A DNA stretch of 64,000 bases from Antedon mediterranea (Eukaryota > Echinodermata > Crinoidea > Comatulida > Antedonidae): assembly GCF_964355755.1 (NCBI RefSeq), contig NC_092676.1:436501-500500 (forward strand), read 5' to 3'. A model generated the notes under the pieces. That model was not told the DNA's origin. It did no database searches and saw nothing but the letters and a program-made list of their open reading frames with translations. Within the stretch, counting starts at the first letter, position 1; the number at the start of each line of letters is the position of its first letter. The position numbers and the translations under genes were made by a program. Shown in pieces: positions 25,401 to 34,300 of the stretch.

Positions 25401-28400
25401 TGTTCTGCCTCAAAACCATCTGAATGTTCTGGAGAGACATTAGACGTGAAAGCTGCAAGATTTATCAGACAATTCTCACATTTTTTGGACATTAATCGAA
25501 TTAGACTTGTGATGAGTTCATGGCAAGGTTCAAGGCAGAAGACTTACAGTGAAATATGCAATCTGTTTGCTGGTTAGTAGTAGTAAATTGTTTATTTATT
25601 TTTTATTATTCTGCAAACTTTTAACTGCAGAATTTTGGAATAGAAATTTGTTTTTTTGTCAGTAGATTATTCAGTTAAATATTGTTAAAATATTAATACA
25701 CATCACTGTATTTGTAGTTCACAACATCAAGATTTACATACAGGATAATTAATTCATTTTACACTGATGTTTGTGTTTTAAGATTCGTTTGGGGAGAAGC
25801 AAGATCGTAACTGTAAAAGTGCTTTATGTGAGAAAAGAGAAATACAACAACGCAAGCATTACAAAGATGTTTACAGGATTTTGACGTAAGAACAACTTCT
25901 TTTCCGAAGTTTAAAGTAGTCGTCCATATCATATTGTTGATCAAGTAACATATTTCTTGTTCTATAACCAAAAATATATATTTATTGTAAAATTTAATCT
26001 TTTAGATTGCTTGACAGTGAAGAGAAATTGGTAGAGAGGCTAGTAGATTCTGACTTAAGAATTTGGGAAGTGAAAGAGTTATTTGAGATATACCAGCCAG
26101 AGAAAGCACAAAGACTGTTTGCCAAGTACATCGCAGCTGAGCTTAAAGAGGATCTTGGAAATGGGTACTACATTTTTTTAATTTAAAGAAACAGATTCAT
26201 TTATTAAAGGGAGACACTCAAACCTATCCATCAATATTTATATACAGTTCAATCCCTCTCAGGTCTTTATGATGGGCAGACAACTTGTTTTCACTCTCAA
26301 CACAATTACAAGATATTGAAATGATGATGTACATATTTTAATTTCAGTTGCAACTGTTTAGATGAGGTTATAGATGATAATGGTGTAGCTGGCTACCTTG
26401 TTAATTCTATATTTAACTGTAATACCATAGCAACCAAGATGTCTATTTGTAGTTGCAAGGCTCCCAGGTACGTTTGGGTAATTCAATTATGGAGGAATTA
26501 TTTAGAATATCATCTGATAATCAATGGATGCTTGCACAATTTGTTTAGCTCTATGAATTTGCTTATAAACGGTGCTTTTAGAAACTACTATTCTTTATAA
26601 TGTGATAATGCGGTGAATTTATGTAAGAAATTACTGTAGCCTAGGCATAGAAAGTAAAATAAATAGTAAAATCAATTCAGGAGACAACAAGTACTAATTT
26701 GTGTATATTTAGCACCTGTGTTTAGTTTAAAATGGTTCTGAATTACACTATTGTTTGTTATAAAGAAAGTTACTTTTATTTTACTGTAATAATGCTACAG
26801 AAAGTGAATTCACTCTACACTAATATGAAATATGCTGGCTGTTTCTGACGTTGCTACCTGCATGTTCACGCTAATTTTAATGGGCTATTGATACATTAAA
26901 GCAACAGTAACACAATTACCGGTAGTAATTAAAATTAGTATATTGAAATAATTTGACCTTCACTCTTGTACAATAGATGCGGATCTCATACTGTAGTCTG
27001 GCAATACAAACAGATACTAGACAAATTAATCGTTGAAATGGCGACACCCAAAATGGCCGACATGTGTAAAGATCGGGGGTAAGTTATTTTTGTGTAATTT
27101 TATTTCTACTAAAATTTCTATAAAATAACATTTTTTCTTCTAACATGACTAAACATTTGTTTTTTTTAAAGTTATTGGCGTGGATGCTTGGAATTGAGTG
27201 CTTATTTACCAAGGGAGACAATATTACATATTGTATGGTGTCTTGGAGATGTTAATATCCTGCAAGCCAAAAGTATGTGTTATTGGATAATTAGTATTTA
27301 GAGGTTTTCTGTGTTTAAATAGGTGAAATTTTAACCCTTTTCTCACTACCATACTTGCAATGAGGCAATATTCATTTCGGAATCATTTCTATGCATCGTA
27401 GACAGTGTTTACTGAAATGTAAACCTGTATTTACTTTACACAACACCTGTATATTACCACTTTACTCAACAAGAGTTACTGTGAATATCTGGCTGGTATT
27501 GTCATTTTGCCTGAATTACCCCTTTCAGATAGGATATACCGGTAAGGTTAGGAGTATATATTAATTTTTTTTTTCATGTTGTTTGTTTTTTTCTAGATTT
27601 ATCACCGACATCTTCTGAAGAATGGCGTTATATCTTAGAGCATATTTCACAACTTAAAGCATTTCAAGAAAGAGAAATTGAAACATCTATAAAATGTCTG
27701 CAATGTTTAACAGAACAAAATGCTACATTGTTGCCAAGTGATACTACTGATTCAACCAATCATGTAGTAAAACCAACAAACACAATCACATGGGAGAATA
27801 CTGTTCAACTATTGGCTAAAACTGTAGGTCCTCAGACTGCTATAGATCTCTTAGGACAGTTTACCTTTCCAAAGAACACAATCTCTCCTGAATTCTTCCA
27901 CAATTGCATTATGGGAATAGTCATAGATAGAAATCAAAGGTAAGAGGGATTATTTAATTTGCATACATCATGTTTGGTAAACTTGATATGAATAAAGCTC
28001 TGTCTACACCATCAAATTATGATAGTGATATGCCCAAATATAGTTGTGATAATGACTTCATCATGTCTATATATGGGCACATCAATGTCACATAAAGTTT
28101 GATAGTGTAGACAGAGCTTCATAGTAAGATTAAGACACATCTTTCAAATGAAAACAACAATTGGAATAAACTGTTTAATCATAGGTTGTTAACGCATGCA
28201 ATGTTGGAGAAGGTTGATTCTTACCTTTGGTCCAAACGACAGAATGCGTTGCCACAGCAACTGAAACAGTTTGTGAAAGAGGAGCATAGATGCCTATTAG
28301 CAGGATCAAGTACTAAGCCAAAGGAGGTAAGTACATGCTAAGGTTTGAGTTGAGTTGGGAATGGAGCTGTGGCTTGGTGGTTATGATGCTTGGCTACCAA

Positions 28401-29598
28401 TCTAAGGGTCCTGGGTTCAAGTCCTGTCCTATGTCAGGTTTTTTTTCTCATGACAATTTACAACTCCACTCCCAAAGACTTAATAATAAGTCTTTGTCTA
28501 TGTAGAGCATCTTGTGTATATGTTTGTCTTATATGTTCTAGTGCAGTATTTGGAGAGCCATCTCGATAGTGCTTTGCACTCATGGCAATCCTCAGGGTGC
28601 TGCACTGCTGTATTGTCATGTATTGTTGTGCCTGAAAATTGAATAAAATAAAAAAAAATAAAAAAGTTTTATCTTTGGTCCATAGTTTGTACTACGACTC
28701 AGCCATTCTAAGGATTCAGTGTAGGTAGTGCCCAGGAGGCCGGCCATTAAATTTCACAAAACAACTTGATTATTAACTTTTGATGTAACATTTTGTTTAT
28801 AGCCAAGCTTTAAGGGAACACTTTCTGGTAGGGAACATTTCTTGGAAGAGCCACTTAGTCACTGGGGTGTTAATGTGTCTTTGAATACGTGAGTATATTA
28901 TTCTACATCTTTTTAAAGGAGGATAGGGAGTTGATAATACGTTTTTATATTATTCTACATCTTTTTAAAGGAGGATAGGGAGTTGATAACTAAAATTCAT
29001 TAAGTTTTACCTTAATTCCTACACATTATTTATATGTATGTCCTATGCAGCAGCTATGCTATTTTCCCCAATTTGTTAAGGCTGCTCTGAAAACTCTTTT
29101 TTTTTCTCTTAGTTTTCCACTTTTCATTTCTTGAGGCTTTGCATAATGCACTATATAAGTCCTATTTATTATTATTATCATCTAAAAATGTGCTTCATAT
29201 GGCATGTTTTGGATAATAAATGATAATACATGTATTTTGTCAACAATAAATAAATGAAAATAAATGTTATATTTCAGGGATTGTCTTGTTTGTGGTCTTC
29301 AAGTCACCATGCAAGTATCTGATTCTTCTCCAGGTCTTCTGGTGTTTCCTTGTGGTAAGTCTTGTTCAGTTTTTTTGATTATTATTCGAATTTTGTACAA
29401 ATAGTTTAATTTATTTCACCTAAAATATTGCAGCATTAAATGATGCCTATGCAGTACAAAGTTTGTGTAAATTAGTGTTGAGATACATGACATAATGGTA
29501 ATACATTTGACCTCTTCTTTGTTTTTTTAGGTCATATATTTCACACAGAATGCATTCCTGAGAAGTTCTGCATGGTTTGTTTCTATTCAAAAAAGTAG
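16462..29598 (+). CDS. HPS5: BLOC-2 subunit HPS5 with C-terminal RING-like finger
   Basis: Subunit of BLOC-2 (with HPS3 and HPS6), which routes cargo to lysosome-related organelles. 24 exons: 16462-16476, 17840-17950, 18349-18410, 19511-19694, 19905-20035, 20522-20554, 20732-20825, 21023-21105, 21360-21434, 21650-21741, 22162-23403, 23659-23872, 24203-24421, 24788-25572, 25783-25885, 26006-26164, 26348-26467, 26977-27078, 27172-27272, 27597-27939, 28185-28326, 28803-28888, 29278-29354, 29531-29598; 1546 residues against about 1129 in human. N-terminal WD40-like region (GYIVIWQLN, YSARPGSRLWE, GEVVATHQFK), LSFLTIERCIVRLF, a long acidic/serine-rich middle with SSRRSSIES and LESGIYLV, an alpha-solenoid part ending in MLEKVDSYLWS, then 8 Cys/His ligands at residues 1501-1541. 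The 15-base first exon is the least certain part: an in-frame TGA lies upstream and the human N terminus is about 33 residues longer. Confidence 0.93.
17146..17371 (-). other. Unassigned open segment in HPS5 intron 1, minus strand
   Basis: Follows CTTTCTGTAG on the minus strand (an acceptor-like site) and reads about 73 residues to a TAA at 17146-17148. It contains WLALQFIPFDWPSGSD and looks more protein-like than its surroundings, but no neighbouring exon was found and I do not recognise it. On the plus strand a fair acceptor (TTTCATCACCTTAG) ends at 17150. Confidence 0.2.
17454..17751. repeat. 60-bp direct repeat flanking a MITE
   Basis: About 60 bp around ACCACTGGCAGTTGTGTATA occur at 17454-17513 and again, diverged, at 17692-17751. 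The MITE at 17532-17648 lies between them. Confidence 0.75.
17532..17648. mobile_element. MITE copy (AAGCTCTG family)
   Basis: In HPS5 intron 1; left terminus intact after TA, right end diverged (AGTATAGACTGAGATT). Confidence 0.8.
18023..18082 (+). repeat. Short tandem repeat, about 22 bp x 3
   Basis: Three units of GATACATTATAGTATCAGGT in HPS5 intron 2. Confidence 0.85.
18240..18328. mobile_element. MITE copy (AAGCTCTG family), left-truncated
   Basis: Right half only, ending TTTGATAGTGTAAACAGAGC, 20 bp before HPS5 exon 3. Confidence 0.8.
18645..19003 (+). repeat. 44-bp minisatellite, about 8 units, HPS5 intron 3
   Basis: Near-identical units containing TACCAAGCTATGCCGTTACA with an exact 44-bp period. 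Confidence 0.95.
19306..19545 (+). repeat. Tandem duplication covering the start of HPS5 exon 4
   Basis: TAGAACTACCGAATGATGTT occurs at 19321 and 19425. Downstream of the first copy, AGTATAATGTCTATATCATC (19385-19404) parallels the acceptor and first bases of exon 4, AGTAATGGGTATATCGTCAT (19509 onward). The upstream copy has decayed and contains an in-frame TAA, so it is a dead pseudo-exon. Confidence 0.65.
21903..22063. mobile_element. MITE copy (AAGCTCTG family), near full length
   Basis: In HPS5 intron 10. Both termini intact; 160 bp with the internal GGTAGTGATATG block duplicated. A good model for the family consensus. Confidence 0.9.
23885..24023. mobile_element. MITE copy (AAGCTCTG family), interior inverted
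   Basis: In HPS5 intron 12. Terminal repeats present, but the interior order differs from other copies (left arm followed by the GTGATGTGCC block, right arm with AAACTAGTTTG). Confidence 0.8.
24505..24657 (+). repeat. 26-bp minisatellite, 6 units, HPS5 intron 13
   Basis: Units of AGGCCAATGAAGTAAACGTT plus TAAATT. Confidence 0.95.
27993..28119. mobile_element. MITE copy (AAGCTCTG family)
   Basis: In HPS5 intron 20, between TA on the left and a diverged right flank; both termini recognisable. Confidence 0.85.
28357..28666 (+). mobile_element. tRNA-derived SINE
   Basis: In HPS5 intron 21. The head carries RNA polymerase III box A (TGGCTTGGTGG, 28370-28380) and box B (GGTTCAAGTCC, 28414-28424) with tRNA spacing, followed by a non-tRNA body and an A-rich tail (AATAAAATAAAAAAAAATAA). 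Inserted in the same orientation as the gene. No clear target-site duplication was found. Confidence 0.8.
28902..28990 (+). repeat. Tandem duplication, about 48 bp x 2
   Basis: TCTACATCTTTTTAAAGGAG with GATAGGGAGTTGATAA occurs twice in HPS5 intron 22. Confidence 0.9.
29110..29185 (+). mobile_element. Fragment of a LINE/SINE 3' tail
   Basis: GCACTATATAAGTCCTATTT followed by ATT repeats is the typical 3' end of CR1/L2-type elements and SINEs that borrow it. Only the tail is recognised. Confidence 0.5.
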
Positions 29599-30741
29599 TG
29601 AGGTATAGTTAGTGTTGGCATAAAAATTGGGATAATTCATATCATTTAAAAGCTGTATGACTAGCTAATTGAACAAACAACTTAAACAAGAATTGAAGTA
29701 ATGGATACATAATGCATCTGGTATATTTTAGATGTAGACATTTGAATATACAGTAATACTCAGCTTTGAAATAATACTGAAGGAATGCAATCTTATTACT
29801 AAAGCTCTGTCTACACTATCAAACTTTCTGTAACCCAAAAAATTGTGATGTGCCCATATATGGACATGATGATGTCATATCACTACCATATTTGGGCACT
29901 TTTTTTGTTACATAAAGTTTGATGATGTAGACAGAGCTTTATACTACTGGCATATATAAAAACGCATTGGTAATGTAAATGTGAGAGGCTACATAAAAGT
30001 TACTTATCACTATGGACGTATATTAAAAATGTGTAAATTAAAAACTTGAAAATCGTTGACAATCACTTAAATTTAGACTTAAATTTAGCAATCAAAGTAA
30101 GTGCAATACCAACATTCATTTCAGCATTAAAGTGAAAAAGACAATGGCTTTTTTGTAAGTAATTTTTTATAAGCATAATTAGGTTTTATTGAGAAGATCT
30201 TCCACGAACGCATCATATTTAATAATGACAATGCTGTGAGTATCACTGGCTGGATCTCAATGGAAATACAAATAAAAAAACTATTTAATTAACAATAAAA
30301 AGCTCAATCAAAACGATAATGTACAGCCATATATTGAAAGAAATATAAATCATGTATGAGGGCCACAATTGAAAGAAAACTAATTTGATTAATTTATATA
30401 TTGACACTCTGTAATATATTTGCACAAGACAATTGTGATTTGATCACTGAATAAATGTTAATGTACTGTATTGTTTTTATGTGTAGAGAGATTATATTTA
30501 CAATAAATTTATACAGTTTATTATCAAAGTTGTGTTTATACTGTTTTGGAATATTAATGTGTGCGAGTTTATAACATTTAACTGGTCGAAAATTACGAAC
30601 ATAAGAAAACAAGTTCCAGTTATTTTTATGTAACCTAAAACACCCCTTTCAGACATGGAATATTCTAAAAAGGGGGCGTGACGTTTAAAGTTCACAAAGA
30701 ATATTGTGGAAATAGGATTTTGGTGGAAAAGTATCTAAAAA
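29599..30741. other. HPS5-CPTP intergenic region
   Basis: Holds one MITE (29801-29940) and AT-rich sequence. No coding region seen; the CPTP promoter must lie in the last few hundred bases. Confidence 0.6.
29801..29940. mobile_element. MITE copy (AAGCTCTG family)
   Basis: Both termini intact and flanked by TA on both sides, which supports a TA target duplication for the family. Confidence 0.9.
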
Positions 30742-31627
30742 ATGGCTTCAAAAGAAGGATTTAGCTTAGAAGTTGTAGCAGAAGAATTCGAGAAATGTAA
30801 ATCAGCCGAAAACGAAATAATTCTAGAGCACTACATAAGAGGTTACGAAGAGTTAACGAGGTAAAATTAGTTGTAGACTAGCTATACACATGCCTAGCTA
30901 GTTAGGCTTAATTTAATGATTGTTTAAGAAGGGAAAAGGCAGACAAAGACTCCCTCTGTGAGGATGGCAAAGTCGTTTCGTCTCAATCGATATACTATAA
31001 ATAGTGTATATAAATTACGATCTAACATCTGAAATTAGTATTGAAATCAATTACAATTTATTAGTTTTTTTTTCATTAATTTTCTTTTTATATTAAATTT
31101 TTAGAGTTTTTGAACACCTTGGCACCATATTCTCATTCATCACATCAGATCTGAAAGATAAGATAAGAATTTTGAAAGAACACCAAAAGGCAACGTCAGA
31201 CCACTTTAAGTCTGTTCACACTATGGTTAAGTTTGAACTAGACAATGAATTAACAATCGGAAAAAATTCCAGTGGGCTTTTATCTGGTTGCAGGACACTA
31301 CTACGACTACACAGAGCTCTTCTTTTTATAAGTTCTTTCCTCAAGGAACTTATTGAAAGCAACGAAAATGATAGCGTACCAAAGATGGCGTCCAACGTCT
31401 ATGCAAGTACGATCGCTAATTATCACACTTGGCTTGTACGAAATACTGCGTACTTAGCAATGCGTACTCTACCAAACAAGAAGACGCTACAGGGCAGACT
31501 CTGTACGTCACCCACTTCCGAAAAGACGGCAGAGGAAATCGTCGGCGAATGCATTAAACAAATGATGCCAGTGTATGATATAGTGCAAGCTTTTTATTCT
31601 GAACGTAGCCTACTAGAATTACCTTAA
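30742..31627 (+). CDS. CPTP: Ceramide-1-phosphate transfer protein (GLTP fold)
   Basis: Cytosolic carrier that moves ceramide-1-phosphate between membranes. Two exons, 30742-30860 and 31105-31627, 213 residues (human 214). The single GLTP domain fills the protein. Head-group residues line up with human: Asp55 and Lys59 in FSFITSDLKDK, Arg103 and Arg107 in SGCRTLLRLHRALLF, His147 in YHTWLVRN. The C terminus YSERSLLELP matches the human YAEHSLLDLP. The start is the first ATG and precedes GFSLEVV, equivalent to human GFNLKVV. AATAAA lies at 31839-31844. Confidence 0.95.
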
Positions 31628-31844
31628 ACAATCTTAATATTAAATCTCCAAATTTGCTGGTAAAATGGACTTAATATGCAAAAAATTGCAATTCATTTAC
31701 TTTAATTTGTTTAGTTGTAGTTTTTAATGATGCCTTATGCTGTTTGTTTGTAATTGTATAAAATCAGATGTTGTCATTTGATGCCTCCGCCCGCCGCATA
31801 CATAATTATGTTCTATTTTTGTTTTGATTAACCAATTAAATAAA

Positions 31845-34162
31845 CTATTTTTTATCAAAAATTAAGTGCAATAATAATTAAAGTATATCTGAAATCATGA
31901 CACTGTGCCGGTATAATAAATGCTTTTGATTTGCAAGTCATTTGGGTTTTTTTTCCATTTCTGATGTTAACTATTTTAAGAAGAAGAACCACATTCTAAA
32001 ATATAGAAAGACAAATTCTATTCAATAAGATGATAAATAGCAGCAAGTCATTGATTTGCACGGCGGTCGTGTGGTCAATTTATAAATAGAGCGATTCGCA
32101 CGTACGCGATCACATACCCCGGAAGTGTATAATAAACCATTGAACCACATCCACGTGTGACGTGTTGAGTGTTTGTTCGGGACTTTTCTCGTGTTGTATC
32201 GGGTAATTGTAGTGGTAAGTTTTTAGAATATATATTTTTTTGCTAGTAAACATTAACAAAATTATTAAATTGTTGGGTAAATTTAGTTAAGGCAGGCATT
32301 TCTTCGCAATCCGATCTAGGGCTAGATAGTAGTTAGTAGGCCTAGGCATATTTAATGCCCAATACTAATTAGTATTATTAAAAAAAAAGTCTCGGAGGAT
32401 GAATGATATTGGCGGCTGGCTTGATGATAGATGGATCAAACAAGGCTTGGATAGAGGGAAGATTAAGAAAAAAGCTGAAGCTGTTTAATAAAAATGTACA
32501 AGACAAAATGGCGTTTTATTAATAATAACATTAACAGAAATAATTAAATGTAATGAAATAAAAAATCGTTATAAAACAATAAAATCACAGGGTAGGTAAG
32601 GTCTACTACTAAACCTGATCATTTAAATTATAAATTTGATCCTCATATTATTTATTTTTTTTCTTCACCTTTATTTGAAAAATATTTAGTTAATTAATGT
32701 AAACATTTTTGAATACTCACTAGTCCTATTATTGGCATTTCTTGATAACTTATATTTATACAACTGAACAATCTAGGTTTTCACACATTTAAATTACAAA
32801 TAGTATATTGACTTTTGCTTTGAATTTAAGAATGTATAGTATTTTAAAATACTATAAGTAGTAATCAAATGATTATGTAACAGTTTGAAAAGTGACTAAA
32901 TAATTTAATGATAATTTTTCCCTATTTCAGAAAGATATCAGTCTGTCATCATACTGTATAATTACTATTGAGAAGAGAGTGCACAGTGGTATTTTAGACA
33001 AGAATTAAATACAAAGGCCAGAACTGATGGACAATTATATTTTAATAGTAATAATAATTTATATTTTTGATTCTTGAAAAGGAGCAGTATCCTATGGGAT
33101 TACAAATAAAATCACTATTTTCACACACCTCATTGTTCACATATATAGACTTTAAAGTGAAAGGAAATAACCAGAATTCAGTTATCAGTACTGTTGTTTA
33201 GGCCTATTGGCTTCTTTTGTAATACAAGAAATCAAAATAATTACATAATTTTTCTTGTATTTAATTAAGAAGGCTAAAACCATACATTGGTAATTTATTT
33301 ATTGAGTGTATTTAATTATTCCATAGCTTTAATACTGTATAAACAACTTTGAAGTTAGATTTTTCAGTCTTTTTATTGCATTTTAATCCTGTCCGTAATA
33401 TTGAAAGTTGAGCTAATAAAAGTAGGTTGTCCCACAAAAGAACAACTTATGATTATGAATTTTTTAAATTAATATTTAATACTTTTACTTTTTTGAAATA
33501 AAAAAAAAATGTAACAATTGTTTTTTGTATGTTTGTATCTAGATGTATGTAGGCCTACAGTATATTACAGTTGTGGCAGATCGTAGTAAAATTCCCCTTG
33601 CAATGAAATAAATTTGTAAATTGTAGGCCTAAAGCACACAAAATAGAAAGAGAGGGTCCGAACAGGGGAAAGAACATCCCCCTGCCCCATTAATTTTTTT
33701 TAAAAAAATTGAAAAGACAGTTTTGGACAATATATCAGCAATTATTACAATTCATCTCCAAAAAATGCTTCTCTCGCACATAAACTGTGCCATCATCCCA
33801 GTAAGCCTAGGCCAAAGGCGGCCGACCTTGGGCGTGAACTGCGTAGCATCGCGCTGCGCCCCGCGACACTATTTATAACTATGCCTCAACCGACTGCCTA
33901 CAAAATTCGTCCTCCATACAGTCAGTGTTTATTCTGTAGCCGTTTGAGGTTGGACAGTGATATACGCATATGTAAGTGTAATATCAAATGGAGTAAATTT
34001 ATATAATCGAATTTTATATACTGTAGATGTTCTTTCATTTTGACGCGAAAGATAAAATAAAGTCGTACTGTTTATCGCGTAGATGTAAACCCTATTTGTT
34101 TACATTGATTTGGTGGCGTGCCGCATTGCCTACTGGGTAATCCGCTTGCCGTCGCCGAGAGA
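31845..34162. other. CPTP-TRDMT1 interval with a probable non-coding transcript
   Basis: Apart from the transcript candidate at 32100-33440, AT-rich sequence without open frames. Sequence just upstream of 34163 is GC-richer and includes the TRDMT1 promoter. Confidence 0.5.
32100..33440 (+). ncRNA. Candidate two-exon non-coding transcript
   Basis: A promoter-like block has an ETS site (CCGGAAGTG, 32119-32127) and CACGTG/ACGTG words near 32153. Exon 1 would end at 32214 before GGTAAGT; exon 2 would begin at 32931 after CCCTATTTCAG and reach AATAAA at 33415-33420. No exon 1 ATG and only tiny frames in exon 2, so it is probably non-coding. The intron contains a TGATGAT/CTGA pair (32422-32478) that could be a C/D snoRNA, weakly. 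Confidence 0.35.
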
Positions 34163-34300
34163 ATGGCTGCCCATCATGTAATTATCTTTTTTCGAGCGTC
34201 AGTTCCATATCTTGCGCCACTACGTGGCGCTATACGATCTTTGCGTACGACCACGTGTGGATGCAGTCAACCGGAAAGAAACGTACGATTCAAAACAAAA
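34163..34300 (+). other. In-frame upstream extension of TRDMT1
   Basis: An ATG at 34163 is in frame with the TRDMT1 start at 34301 with no stop between. The 46-residue extension has many Arg and only one acidic residue (RASVPYLAPLRGAIRSLRTT), like a mitochondrial presequence. It may equally be 5' UTR that happens to be open. Confidence 0.35.

Noticed and set aside
28361-28440. tRNA gene
   Set aside because: Boxes A and B are present but the sequence cannot form a proper cloverleaf and continues into a SINE body with an A-rich tail.
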